DNA from: Hyalella azteca
Taxonomy: Eukaryota > Arthropoda > Malacostraca > Amphipoda > Hyalellidae
Length of the DNA: 64,000 bases
Assembly (NCBI RefSeq): GCF_000764305.2
Contig: NW_025944650.1
Coordinates: 1-64,000 of the forward strand
Direction of reading: 5' to 3'
How positions within the stretch are numbered: the stretch's first letter is position 1; each line of letters opens with the position of its first letter. The position numbers and the translations under genes are program-made. Of this stretch, positions 12,466 to 25,244 are shown piece by piece. The notes below the pieces were generated by a model. That model was given only the letters and a program-made list of their open reading frames with translations. It had not been told where the DNA came from and ran no database searches.

Positions 12466-12790
12466 CACATCCACTGTGCAGAGAGTGGATGAATATTGCA
12501 AGATCTTTGGCGACGCTTCAGTAGCAAAATTTATGCCTTCAGAAGATCTTGCCGACACATTTAGATTGAAATTCGTTCATTTAATATATTTGTCAGTCTT
12601 CTGCCAACTATTTAAAAAAACTAAGGTTTCCGGTATTTTGGATTGATCAGGATGCAGTGAAGCTTGTCCGGAAATCAGTTGCAATGAGTTCCCACCAAAA
12701 AAATGTAAACATCAAGTTTACGATTACGTAGTTGCGGTCACATTAGAGTGGTCAGACTGCATTATTACATGTTCAGTCCATGGTCAGGAA
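12466..12790 (+). repeat. Dispersed repeat with VDEYCKIFGDA reading frame, empty-site copy
   Basis: An open frame reads STVQRVDEYCKIFGDA directly into SVAKFMPSEDLADTF. The same two blocks occur at 24232-24285 and 25245-25520 but separated there by a 959-base insertion. The reading frame could be a captured exon; no protein family was recognised. The right end continues with GACACTTGCTG-type sequence also found at 14220 and 25510. Confidence 0.7.
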
Positions 12791-12905
12791 GATGTGCCAG
12801 GTGCGCGGGAATTTATTTTGTCATTTTAACGACCTGCACGGTGCCCCATACTATGTTGGTAAAAAAATGCGCCGTGCGCCGTACTTTAGAAAGCTAAAAT
12901 AGTTC
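12780..12905 (+). repeat. Dispersed repeat CCAGGTGCGCGGGAA
   Basis: The segment from GATGTGCCAGGTGCGCGGGA to GTACTTTAGAAAGC matches 54600-54740 in inverted orientation. It probably represents one terminus of a dispersed element; its other limits were not resolved. Confidence 0.65.
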
Positions 12906-14077
12906 TACTATTTTAGTCAACAATATACGCGAGTATATTGACTACGTGAGTCGAACTGACAATAATAAAATGTAAGACATGTCCGAGTTACTTCTGACTC
13001 TTCCCGCTTGTCCGCATGGTGCCAATCCATAGGTTATTCATAAGAACCTGTTCTTATGTCATTTTGAACCAATCAACGCTTCTTTACGGACCGATCGTAA
13101 AACACACCTTCACCGGCAAAAGCTTTCACACTTCTGAAGAAAGGTGAGCTGACAGCTACACTGGCTGTGGGGCGTGGGTGGACCTAATTTGAATTTGAAT
13201 GCATGCATCGATTTGAAATCCTATTGACTATAATAGACATATATACAAGTCATAGAGCCTAAATTTTTAATATCTATAAAAAAATGTATGTTTCTGCATG
13301 TATTATAATGCTGTTAACATTAGCAAACTTTGAATTATCTCTGATGCAAGAAATACTTGCTTAAATCATTTTATTTTCAATATAAGCGACTGGATGCAAC
13401 AATCGGTTCGCAAGAACCAACCTAGCCCTGACAGCAGTAATTTCGAATTTTCGATTGACGTTAATTTCTAAATTAAAATGTATTTAGCCAGTATTTCTTG
13501 CATCAGAGATACTGTCAAGTATTTCAATGCTAACAGCATCAAAATCCACTCAGAAACGTAAAATTTTAATAGGTTTTACACTGAAATTTACGCTCCTATT
13601 CCAAAGAACTGAGACTAATTTCAAATCAAATTCGACTAAATTGAATCCATCGCGCTTTCTGGCATCTTCTCTCGCAGCTGATTGCAGTTACAGTGCATTT
13701 TTTTAGCTTAAGTTGCCAATACGTATTTAATGTAGACATAGTCTTCTGTTGGTACAAAACTTACAAAATAACCTTGAATTATTGATTGCTAATTTCTTGT
13801 ACGGTTATTACGTAAATGTTTATGATTCAAATTAATCATAGAAGATTAGAAGTTGCATCTCCATAATTCCATGTTGAAATAAAATTATTCATTGAAGGTT
13901 CACTTACTGATGCCAGCGCTAGCAGCGGCAGGCAAATGAACTACTTTATTATTTAGTATCTTGACTAATTATATAATAATATCGTATTCTGTTTAGGCAC
14001 AGTCTCTTAAAGTGTTCCAGCAACATATTTTCCATTATTAATTATTTAAATATATTAACTTGTGTTGACGTAGAATT

Positions 14078-14215
14078 GATGGCCGGGATTGCGCGAACAC
14101 GTGCGCAAAGATAATCAATTTTCATTACATTGCGCCAACTGTGCACAGCAATAGCTTAAAAAAAGTGAAAATGCGCGGGAAAATTCACTGAAAACATACA
14201 TCATCCTGAGTGTGG
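14078..14215 (+). repeat. Dispersed repeat GATGGCCGGGATTG, copy 2
   Basis: Near-identical to 12320-12450. It runs into a block (14216-14460) starting with GACACTTGCTGTACAAT and ending in GGCGACGCTGCATCCACCC that is also present at 25510-25745. Confidence 0.75.
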
Positions 14216-14879
14216 TGTTCAGTTGACACTTGCTGTACAATTGGACTATTTTTAGGGTAAAATTAGTTTTTTGGGGTAACACGTACATGCAAAGTTGTAA
14301 ATAAGTTTGTGGCTTGTAAATAGGTTTTCATTACTCAGCGTAAATGGCTTTTCATTAAAAATTACCCGGCGACGCATCTTAAAATTACCCGGAGACGCTT
14401 AGGGCTTAAAACTCATATATTGGCGACGCTGCATCCACCCTCTGCACCATGGATCCACATATCCAACACTGTGTGTGACTAAATTTGGTATTTTGCGAGA
14501 CTAATTCTGGCCATGCTTCAAACTCTACTTCTACTAGGCTAATTCGTAATTCTGACCCTCTTGTGTTCGAATTCCGATAGCTGTGTGAGCTGTATTGGAA
14601 TACCACACAGCTAGGAATTAGAACACTGTTGAATATTGAACACTACTTAATTAGGCTTTTAATTAAGAGCTATTAAGCTTTTAATAAGGAAAATTTTTAA
14701 TTTTTGCACACAGCTCGGAATGAGCTGTGTGTGTCTAATTCCAAGCTGTGTTGAATTGGTTTTTATGTGTCTAAAACCCAGAATGGAATTCTAAAATTTA
14801 CAGTTCATATATTACTTTCGATACACCTAAACCAGTTTTTCGATAGAACATTATTTGAGGCAAAAACATTAACTTCTTG

Positions 14880-17240
14880 TAGGCTTAAACACGTATAGGT
14901 AAAGGTATGCAAAGTTTCTATAAAGTAATCACTTGGAAATGAAGCGTGCCTGCAGCTTTCACTCAGCAATTAAAATTATAAAAAGTACTAGGTCGTTAAA
15001 GATTTGTCTCTTAATATGACAGCAAAGAACTAAACTTCATAAAGTAATTAGCTACAATTACCGTGACTATGCTGTAAAGCAGACTTTTCCATGATGCACA
15101 CACTAAACACGCAATTCATGGGAGCAAGACTACATAGAACAACGAAAGCCGGCCCCGGCATGCAAATGACAAAAACAAATGACGATCGTGGCAGCGGCAG
15201 CACGATGCATAATGTTCATATGCTCAATGCAAGAGAATGATTAATTATGATATTTCTGATAGAGGTTTGAAATATTTTCGGAAGCCTAAAACGTGAACAA
15301 ATTATTTGGTTACTCTAACATGGTTGATTTCAAAATAAATATTTTAATGTGAATTCATGAAAAGCGTTTAAAATATATTGAATGATGTTCATTTGTATCT
15401 ATAGGTGGGAGTAAACAATTACTAATTGATTTATTATCCTTTAAATAAGAATCTTTGCATTGAAACATCTGGATGATGTGTCTACCACAATATTTGTACT
15501 GTGGTATCAAGAGTCAAAGCCATCAACCGATCATTGGATAGCCGCAAATATGTAGTTGTGTGTATTGTTCTACCTATTAGGCTATTACGGTCAATAGAAC
15601 CTAAATAAACTCTGTTTATCGAAAGGACAAAAAGCTTATATCAAGCTTATGTGGTAGTAATGGAGTCCAACTAATCATTCGTGATTCGTATACTTAGTGC
15701 AAGAGAATGAATAATTATGTTGTTTTTGATCAAACGAACAAAAACTTTTTCTGTTTCTGATCAAATGAACGAAAACTTCTGATCAAACGATCGAAAACTT
15801 CTGATCAAACAAACGAAAACAAACTTTTTGAAGATAATTCTGAAATCGTAAGGTCTATTGAATTCTAATACGGATCAATAATTTTAGCATCGTATTTCCA
15901 AAAATCAAGTATTGCATTTCTTTTAATTGAAAAACATTCTTTTACATCAAAGACAATGAATTTTTTCTTACAGCTCCTAACGAATGACGAATGAATGCTC
16001 CTCATATTGATGAATGACGATCTCACTTTCACTCATATAGCTAAAAATTTTAAATTGAACGATTTTGTCATTTCAAAGACTCCATTGATTACAGAACTTT
16101 AGTTTTCGCAAGTGTATTCAAGAAAAGTTTCTGAAATAGTAGGAACATTTCCATTATCATTCTGAAATAGAAGCGTAATTTCCGTTCTTATATATAAACA
16201 GGATTAATAAAATACCTATCAAATCTATCCAATGTCATTCAATTTGTGATGTATGAACGACAGTTTTACTTTTATTCCTATGATGCTCATTTTTACCGGT
16301 TGAAGCTGTAGAATTAAATTAAATTAAAAAATTATTCGAAATTAAATTTTACTAAATCAAATTTAAATATTTTATACACTAGATGGTTCATGCTGTAGAA
16401 TTAAATTCTATTAGAAAAATGTTGAATGAAAAATCTAATTATATTTTTTAAATTGAAATTTTTTATTAAATTAAATTGTATTATTAATGCACTAAATGGT
16501 ATTATGGTACATGCTCTATCTAGTTTTTATACAATGAAATAGTTTCCCATTTTAAACAACGAACATTTTCTAAAAGACACAAAGAAATGTTCGAAAACGC
16601 GGGATGGCAGGCAAAATCATTCAGAATTTGAAGCGAATTTATTAAGATAAATTCAACATAATAGGGCAAAAAATTGAAAAAATTCAAATCTGGAACGTAT
16701 AAATGGGTTTTTATAATTTAAAAAAACTTTCGATCATTTAAATCTCAGAATGCAATGTGAATCAAATCTATTTATTGTCAAATCAAACAAGACACAACCA
16801 AAACAAAAGCGTGTGTGATGGCGTCCTGTAAATATGTAAACATAGGAAGTATGATGTGAATGTACGCAGTGAAAAAGTAGAAGTTTATCTCATAATTTTG
16901 TGTGAAATCAAAAACTTTGTTGGTCTTGTCCAATCGTGAGAATTTTTTACAAAGGTAAATGTGTTTTTTTTTTTTAGAACGTGTTCATTGCAAAAATTTG
17001 TCTACTACCCTACAGATAGACGACTAGTTAACTTGATTGAGGCGTTGCCAACACAGGATTGGATGTCAAACCACTCGCGATTTCGGAAGTGCGGCAGTTT
17101 CTACTGGGCTCAGTTCATCAATTTTCATGGCAGTGGAAGGTGGTGTAATGTGGTGGTAGCCTGGTAGGTAGGGTTGGTTTTTTGATACGTTTTCTTATAT
17201 TGACATGAGAATATATTACCTATACAGAATTCCACACTGC
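14880..17240 (+). repeat. 2.4-kb inverted duplication, left copy
   Basis: Successive blocks match 23030-27240 in reverse complement. 14880-15130 pairs with 27000-27240, 15720-15830 with 26690-26860, 15840-16800 with 25775-26690, 16830-17070 with 24000-24230, and 17090-17240 with 23030-23090 plus 23876-23990. The left copy is the uninterrupted one. It contains no protein domain; the frame at 16961-17167 is non-specific. It is likely a large non-autonomous transposon. Confidence 0.75.
15722..15832 (+). repeat. Minisatellite with GATCAAACGAACGAAAACTT unit
   Basis: Four to five degenerate ~22-base units of TGATCAAACGAACGAAAACT. The inverted counterpart at 26690-26860 has a few more units, so copy number changed after duplication. 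Confidence 0.75.
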
Positions 17241-17395
17241 TAAAACCGTCTCTTAACTTAAATATCTACTAATTTATATACCACTTGAAATTAGCAAATA
17301 CAAGTATACTTAAAGGATTCCTAATATACTCACAGACTTATTTAAAACTCTCAAACCATAATATTCTTTCTACACAAACAGTTTATCACTATTTG
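17240..17395 (+). repeat. 155-bp direct repeat, copy 1
   Basis: From AAAACCGTCTCTTAA to CAGTTTATCACTATTT, this is almost identical to 27428-27577. It lies directly outside the left copy of the inverted duplication, as copy 2 lies near the right one. Confidence 0.75.
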
Positions 17396-17452
17396 GTTGA
17401 ACAAGGCCTACTATCAACTTTGACATGTTTTTCGATGTTCTCGCTGGGTGAC

Positions 17453-18390
17453 GTTGTTGCCGGGTCTAAAATGTCTCTCGCCGCAGGTGAGATAAACCTG
17501 TTATCTGCTTCTAACTAACTGGCAACAACCCTACTCTGAATGAAGGAAAATGAAAGACTGGTTCTAATGCAAAATGAATTAAAATATGGGACAGTAAATA
17601 AACACACAACTTAATAAAATTGCAAAAGACTGATTGAATTAATTTGGAAAGTGTAATGAAAATGTGCTAGTGAATTGGATGTAAGGATTGAATTAGTTTG
17701 GAATGTGTAATGAAAATGCACTGGTTAATTGAATGAAAGAAGCATGGACAGGTGGAGATGAGTAGATTTAACTGCAAACAGAAAGAACAGAATAAAAATG
17801 CAAATACATGTAATGAATGACTGATAACCTGATGGGATGCAGAATGTAAACAAAGCAAGAACCATTAAACTCCATAAAACTAGTAAAAGCTCATCTCCAT
17901 ATTGTGAATTTATTTTTAAAACTTATAAGTACTCGCATGAGGATTGAATTGAAAAGAATCACAAGTGGACAGATAAATAAAGGAACACTGCAAGATGAAT
18001 TGTGAACATAACTTACTGGAATTAATTATAACCATAATGCAATATAATAAATTAACTTCTTCAAACTAAACCATATCAGTCAGAGATGAATACAAACAAA
18101 GTAAAAGCAAGGACAAAACTTAACCAAAATTATCAATGAATAAATGATATAAATTTCTATACCACTCACCAGTGCAACTGAGTGCCCAGGCTGAGTGAGA
18201 TACTGAGTAGGAATCCAAATACTTAAGAAAGATAATTCAAGTTTGCAAATGATACTTTGGTCATCTACACTGAAAAAGATAAAAAATATTTAATTTAAAT
18301 TGAGTTGGATTGAGAACTAAAGACATATTATAATTAGTAAAGGAAGACATGAAGGTTGGGCTACACAGTAGCCTAATTTAACCTCCGGTA
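17453..18390 (+). mobile_element. Candidate TTGTTRCCGG-ended element
   Basis: Begins TTGTTGCCGGGTC and ends with CCTCCGGTAACAAT, whose complement is ATTGTTACCGG, giving imperfect ~10-bp inverted ends. The last ~100 bases (GAGTTGGATTGAGAACTAAA to CCTCCGGTAAC) recur at 21870-21990. A similar end occurs at 25230-25244. No coding capacity. Boundaries are inferred. Confidence 0.4.
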
Positions 18391-20790
18391 ACAATGTTAT
18401 TTTGGCAGTAGGCGGGAGGAGTGTGGAATTCCAGAGGGGTAATATATTAACTGGTAAACAGAGCAAATTGGAAAATATGACCTAAAATCCTGGAAAGACC
18501 AGCATACTACCACTTGCAGTCATCATCATCACTGACAAGTCTCTGCAAGCTGCCACAGCTGTTTCATTGAAAAAAAAACAGATTACATCATCACAGTGAC
18601 AAGGATTCAATCAATGCTAGAACGCGTCCAACGACAAACGTCAGTCACATGAATCCAATCATCGCTAGAACGTGTGCAATGTCCGTCAGTCACAAGAATC
18701 CAATTAGCATCAGAAAGTGTGCAACATCACAGCCACTGGAATCCAATCAGTGTTAGAAAGCTTGAATGGACCGCCCCAAATGCACACAATGTTAACGCAC
18801 TGATGCTAATTTAATGTGTAATGCTACACTTCTTATTTCAAGTGCATAATACAATAATGTAGTTATGTCACTATTGATGTAAATTGCAAAGAATAACATC
18901 TTCACTATGTACATTCACTCACAAATACATGAAAAACTGCCTATGATTCAATCCACAAATACAAAACTGACCACTTTAGCCATGATATTTCAGAAAAAAT
19001 AGGACTTTTCCAGCCCTGTGCTGTTCAGCTGTTATTCACACAGTTGTTGTAGGTATTCCAAACCCAAAGCCTACTTGTACTTGGTTCATTGGTAATCTTG
19101 AGGTGAAGTTTAGGGCGTGGGATGTACTTGATCTAGACTCTAGTTGGTTAGATGAATATATTTCTTGTGACCTATATAATAAACAAAAGGATCTTTATAA
19201 AAGTGTAAAAAAGAACTTAACCTGGCTGGACCTAAATCACCTAACTCCTGTAGAAAGGTGTCTAGCAATGTAAAGAAGTGTTTACAGGCACCTAATGCCT
19301 AACCCAAACTCTAACCTAAATAACTACCTACTACCTAACAAAGTAACAATGTTGGCATTTTTAGAATGCTCAGTAGTCAGTCTGCTACTCAGACAGGCAT
19401 GGAAAATATCTACTTGGTGAGCTGCGACTGGATTTTTTGAGCAGTGGTTTTTTGGATTTGCCAGCCATGATTCCATTTTTCTGAGCCATGAATTCCATGG
19501 ACCATGTCTCGGCCATGAAGAGCCATTTATTTGCCACAAGGCGCAAACTTATTTACTAAGTCCTGTGCACATGTTACCCCAAATCTCTAATTTTACCCTA
19601 AAAACAGTTAAACGGCAAAAATAACATTTATCTCTACTTTAGTGGCAACTGAACATGTGATAATGCATTTTGACTGCTCAGACGTGACTACAACTATGCA
19701 ACCCTTAACAAAACATTTTGGGTTGACTCGTTAACATTACATTCTACAGGATATTTTGGCTGGAGCATTGAAGTACTGCAGAATGCGGAAGTTGAAAATT
19801 TTATGAAATGACATGTTTGCAAAGTGCAAACTGTGATTTTTTTCAAACAAAAATACATGACATTAGAGCCACAAGATTTCATACCTACTGAAATTATATG
19901 ATATTAAATTTAGAGCTGCAATATTTCAGAAGAAAAGTAGGATATTTCCCAACCTATGCTCAATAATGTAGTTCATTTATTTTTGCATCTGGTTTTTAAG
20001 TACCATGGTAAGTACTGTTAGTATATATATTTTAAGGGGAGTGCCTGGCCTGGAACCAATCATGGTTATTTACAGACAGATCACTTTGAAACTTGGTACA
20101 CATATGTAAAGCAGAAATCTAAGACATTTTTGTTTGTGTGAATTTTTTGAAAAAAATAAAATAAAATGTGAAATTCTTAGAAAACAGCCAAAAAGAGGGT
20201 ACAGTAGAAATCTATCTCCTCCTAGGATTTTCAAGCTACAACACTGAGACACATATCATTGGATGCATAGTGACCATATCTAAAAAGACATGAATGCATT
20301 TTTTTGAAACTTTAATTTTTTTGTGGATGTGGGGGCATTTTTTGTAAATTTTTCAATTTTACCCCAGCCATCCCTCTTTTTTATAAAATGAAATCCAAAT
20401 TATAATGAAATTAGAAAAATGCATGCAACATTTTGTAGATCTTTTCTTTGCAAATTGAACTGTATATCTCTCATTGCTGTAGCTTAAAAACTCTTGGAGG
20501 AGATGGTTTGCAGTGACAATAAGTGTGAATGTTCAGTAAAGCACAATGAAGCCCCGTGCGCCTCCAAATAGGCATTCAAGGTTGCAAGGAGACAAGACTA
20601 GACGATACTGGAGCTCAATTTCTGTCAAGGATGGTGCGAACAACTGCACGAGAGCCATCCCGTACGACTGCAGCCAGGTTACTAAAGCATAGCTGTGTTC
20701 AGACTAGCCCTCTAAGTGTACTGCCAGCAATTATTCCCTATGTTGAATGTTGAAGAACACCACCACCCCTAACCCTTTTGTGATCTGTTG
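18391..20790. other. Repeat-rich stretch without recognised gene
   Basis: Several related segments with TATTTCAGAA and TAGGANNTTTCC (near 18990, 19930 and 48060) indicate an old dispersed repeat. A semi-repeated block AACGNGTNCAA/CAGTCAC-GAATCCAAT occurs at 18600-18760. No exon or RNA gene could be supported. Confidence 0.4.
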
Positions 20791-20803
20791 TGAATGCATA
20801 AAT

Positions 20804-21026
20804 CAGTGTTTCCCAAACTTTTTCAGGCTGGTGCCCCCCTTGGCTCCCCAGTGAATCTCTAGCGCCCCCTTGCTGACAGAAACATATTAAAACAAACGCC
20901 TCATTCTTAATATTTAGCATGCTGCAATTTTGAAAGAGAAAGATTAAACGCGGATCTTTCCAGAGGCCCCCACAGATCTTTCCACTGCCCCCAGGGGGGC
21001 AATACTGCCCACTTTGGGAACCACTG
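20804..21026. mobile_element. hAT MITE with perfect 8-bp target duplication
   Basis: Starts CAGTGTTTCCCAAACTTTTT and ends with the complement of CAGTGGTTCCCAAAGTGGGC, the classic hAT terminal inverted repeat. The flanking octamers GCATAAAT at 20796-20803 and 21027-21034 are identical, the hallmark 8-bp target-site duplication. The 223-base element has C- and G-rich shoulders (GCCCCCCTT and CCCCAGGGGGGC) and no transposase, so it moved in trans. Confidence 0.92.
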
Positions 21027-21869
21027 GCATAAATCAACGTACAGAGATGGTTTTGGTACCGTTGGATAAGTCAGAATGTCAGCTTTATGATGAGGCTAAA
21101 AACCGGAAAAGCCAAAATCTAAAAATTTTGGCCCTTAAATTTATATATATGTATATATAAGATGGCACAATTTTCAAGGAGTTGCAAAATTCTTTAGATG
21201 ATGCTGGTAAATCAAAAGGCAGGTTTAGCAAGTGATAGTAATTTATTAATGACATTTTGAATGTAACAACATTCATTTTCAAGTTAAGAGAAAAGCATTG
21301 AATAATGAAATTTTGTTGGACATAAGTACATAATAAAAGTTAATAAGATACAAAACTGATTCAAAAAGTTTGAGCCAGAAGGCCCCTCTGCAAACAATCT
21401 TGAGGTTTAGACAAAGCTGGTAGCTAGGAAATAGACATTGCTGGTGGGTTTCTCCAGCATGGTGCAAGCTAAAGTCTTGTAAGTTTGTCTCAGATGGTTT
21501 CTCTGCCCTCCAGACTGAAGATGATGGGTGAGATGGTCTTGATGTTGAGTTCAAGACAACATATAATAGTTCAAGGCAAACTTATAGTTCAAGACAACAT
21601 ATAAAACAGTTCCTTTAAAGTATTCCACAGACTTGTTGGACTCCTTGAAAATTATAATGAATTCTTTGGTCCTTAATTGTACACCTATATTTATATTATA
21701 AATATTTGGCTGAATTGGCTCTAGGCCTTTGATAATTAATTTTACCTAAGCATGTATATTTTTATTATTTATTTATCTATGTAAGTTTATCAGTTTAACT
21801 TTTGCCTATTTACTTACAAACTTTTTCAGGCTTCAAAACATTATACACTAGTTCCAGTAGAATGGTTAA

Positions 21870-21995
21870 AAAATGATAAAAAATAATTAATTTAAATTGA
21901 GTTGGATTGAGGACTAAAGACATACCTATTATAATTAGTAAAGAGAGACATGAAGGTTGGGCTACACAGTAGCCTAATTTAACCTCCGGTAACAT
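21870..21995 (+). repeat. Copy of the 18.3-kb element end
   Basis: About 125 bases nearly identical to 18280-18390, ending CCTCCGGTAAC. The rest of the element is not seen upstream, so this is a terminal fragment. Confidence 0.7.
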
Positions 21996-22123
21996 TATAC
22001 TGCGCAATGTTATAATGTGGTATGTTATACTGTGCTATGTTATGATGTGTTATGTTGTTATAATGTGCCATGTTGTTAATAATATGTTTTTATAATGTGC
22101 GATGTTGTTAATAATATAATAAA

Positions 22124-22395
22124 GTTCGTAATAGAACGCACTAGATCGTAATAGAACGCACTAGATCGCATTAGAAGGCACTAGATCGTAATAGAACGCA
22201 CTAGATCGTAATAGAACGCACTAGATCGCATCAGATGGCACTAGATCGTAATAGAACGCACTAGATCGTAATAGAACACACTAGATTGCATTAGAAGGCA
22301 CTAGATTGTAATAGAACGCACTAGATCATAATAGAACACACTGGATCGCATTAGAAGGCCCTAAATTGCCTTAAGATGCATTAGTATGCACTAAA
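22124..22395 (+). repeat. 20-bp minisatellite with 60-bp higher-order period
   Basis: Twelve head-to-tail 20-base units from 22140 to 22379 follow an A-A-B pattern four times. A is ACTAGATCGTAATAGAACGC; B is ACTAGATCGCATTAGAAGGC. The last units decay. The pattern indicates amplification of a three-unit block. Confidence 0.85.
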
Positions 22396-22404
22396 ATGCT
22401 CAAA

Positions 22405-22565
22405 ACAAGATGAGGACGTATGTCAGGACAAGCCAGATCACCCAGATGCGGACGTACGCCAAGATAAGCCAGATGCGGACGTATGGTACGTCAGGACAAG
22501 CCAGATCACCCAGATGCAAACGTACATCGAGACAAGCCAGATGCGGACGTACACCGGGCGTGTGC
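22405..22565 (+). repeat. Second short tandem array (GATGCGGACGTACG)
   Basis: Irregular repeats of CCAGATGCGGACGTAC and GACAAGCCAGATCACC adjoin the 20-bp minisatellite. The open frame across it is a repeat artefact. Confidence 0.7.
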
Positions 22566-23091
22566 GCCAATAACGTTATTTTAGCTCTCTGTACACCGCA
22601 TTGTATGCCAGTAGAAGGGCTTGGAGCCTCGTTTACGCCGGATTAATCCACAGAAAACGGCACCATCCTGGGTATGGTATGGGTAAACACACAACACACC
22701 ATATTCTGACACGGTGACACCTTAAGGACGTAGCAAGAAATAAATGGCTATAAATAGATCACCGTATGCACAACTCGAGTTCTGATTGGTTTAGCTACAT
22801 CACTCTCAAAACACCACACTATGCACCAGCAATGATGAAATTTGAAACATCACAAACTGTTGCCATATTTATTTAAAAGCCTTTAGAATTCAAATCTACA
22901 AAATTGCTGAATTCCGACACTGTCAGTGTGACAGTGACTAAATGCGGCATATTGTGAGACTTACTTCAACAGCGCTTCAAAATCATAATTCGTAATTCTG
23001 ACACCCTGTGTCGGAATTCTGCAACCCTGTGACCTGTGTTGTGTGGAATTCTGTATAGGTAATATACTCTCATGTCAATATAAGAAAACGT

Positions 23092-23875
23092 TGTAGCGGT
23101 TCCCGGTAAGCCCGCACAAATATGCGAGACTGTAGCTTTCGAGTCCGTGGACATGAAAACAAATACTGAATGTGGTCAGAAGGAGTCACATTCAGGAAGG
23201 CATGAAACATGGAAAACACTAAACAATTTACTACTAACAAAACACAAAATACAAGATTTAAACTGTTTTGTCACACACAAAGTCATCAATGCATGGAAGG
23301 GGTTGCAGAAAGTAAGTTATTCAAGGGTGGACACAACATGGTTCAAGTAAGCAAAATGAAAATTGTGCAATAAAAAGACAGGATTAACATGAGAACCAGT
23401 GAAAACCATCCTTCATTCTTTATAAACAGGCATGAATGACTGAAAAAAATTCGTTAAGAGCTCAGCAAAGACAAATAATAGCATGGTGACATTTTAATGA
23501 GATGAAATGAACTGTACTCACCAAAATGGAGCATCAGGATGGGATTAGCAAGCAGAGATGAAGATTTATATCATGCAATAAAGCATCTCAAACAGGCTTT
23601 TGATGGTCAGAAAAGAATCAGGTGCAACAAGTGAATTTCCAATTCAGCAATCAGGGGTGCAGCTTAATCAAAAGTGCATATCATATGGACTTGTAAGAAT
23701 TTTGTTTCAGTAACTTTTACTCTGCTTAAATATTACACCAAGGGAACAAGATAAAAGATTAATGAGATGCACATGACACTTGAAAGAGAATGAAATAAAC
23801 ATGAAATACATTAGGGTACAATTGTAAATGAATGATTCTACTGGATATTATAGCTAATGTTCTGCGGCCCTCTTC
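23092..23875. mobile_element. 784-bp insertion with 5-bp target duplication
   Basis: The left copy of the inverted duplication (17178-17190) lacks this segment and reads straight through. Here the site is split with AACGT on both sides (23087-23091 and 23876-23880). The insert begins TTGTAGCGGTTCCCGG and ends GCGGCCCTCTTC. No clear terminal inverted repeat and no protein domain were seen, so the element class is undetermined. Confidence 0.65.
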
Positions 23876-24231
23876 AACGTATTGAAATACCAACCCTACC
23901 ACCGCGTTACACCACCTTCCACCCACTGCAATGAAAATTGATAAACTGAGCTCATTAGAAACTGCCGTGCTTCCGAAATCGCGCGTGGTTTGAAATCCAA
24001 TCCCGTGTTGCCAACAACTAATCAAGTTAACTAGTCATTTATCTATAAGCTAGTGGACACATTTTTGCAACGAATACGTTCTAAAATAAAAAAAACACAT
24101 CCAGCTTCGTAAAAAACTCTCACAATTGGACAACACCAACAAAGTTTTCGATATCACACAAAATGATGAGAAAAACTGCTACTCTTTCACTGCATACATT
24201 CACATTGTGTTTTCTGTTTACATATTACAAG

Positions 24232-24285
24232 ACGGTGTCCACTGTGCAGAGAGTGGATGAATATTGCAAGATCTTTGGTGACGCT
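24232..24285 (+). repeat. VDEYCKIFGDA block, split copy
   Basis: 54 bases matching 12475-12513 (CCACTGTGCAGAGAGTGGAT onward). The match breaks at GCT/GTAACC and resumes at 25245. Confidence 0.75.
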
Positions 24286-25244
24286 GTAACCAGGCGCACT
24301 AGCGGGTGGAACAAACTCGTTCACTTACTGAGAACTACTCTTATAGTGCTCGTCACAGAAAAACAGGAATTAATGAATTACTTAGGGATTTGCTTTTATT
24401 TGAGTATTTATTTTCATTTATTAAAAGAAAAGCCAATATGTTAAAATTGTATACAATAAGAAATAGTTTGCCAAACTCATAATTAGATTTGGATCAATAA
24501 ACAAGATAATTTAGGACTAGAGAACTATGAAACTATAGAATATGAAACTATGGGTTATGAAACTATGGGTGGAGCGATATACACAGCAACTGAAACAAAC
24601 AAATGAACATAAAAACACATGCAATAAGAGACATAATAATTTATTTGCTGTGTGAGGGAATTTAGTAAAGTTAATTTGACTTTAAACATGATCAACAAAA
24701 TAGGATAGTGAATTAAGGAATATATTATATAGAATTAAAACATTCCAAGGCAAATGCAAGTGCAGATCTTTTAAGTGCAAAAATGATTTAAGAAAACCAT
24801 TAAAGTAATTATTGCAACTCAAGCATTGCACTAAAAATTTTATCAAACTGACGGATATGAAAAGTACCATTATAACAATAAATGACAATAGAATGAATAA
24901 GAACCACAATGCATAAAACAATCAGCCTAAAATATGTACATAATTGAATCACGCGCAAAGAATAAGCCAACTCACCATTTGGTGATGGCGGTGAGAGTTT
25001 CAGAAAATTCTGCTAACTTGAGACAAGTTTATGTGCATGCATTAAATAGAGTTTATGGCGTCATTCAATACCTGAAACAAGACAAAACAACATAGGGCAA
25101 TATTAGACATAAATGCATGAAATATTACAAATAATAACCATGTTTGCAATAAATGAAAACAATAAATAAATGAAATAGATAATAGACATTTGTGAGCTGA
25201 AACACATGAGCTTGGTCTGCCCTAAGATTACCCCCGGTAACAAT
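24286..25244. mobile_element. 959-bp insertion in the VDEYCKIFGDA repeat
   Basis: The paralogous site near 12513 is intact, so this interval is an insertion. GCT is present on both sides (24283-24285, 25245-25247). It starts GTAACCAGGCGC and ends CCCCCGGTAACAAT, resembling the end of the element at 17453-18390. No transposase frame. The GT start and the CAG just after the insert could mimic an intron. Confidence 0.6.

Noticed and set aside
22140..22565. Possible CRISPR-like array
   Set aside because: Units are contiguous with no unique spacers, and the surroundings are eukaryotic; it is a minisatellite.
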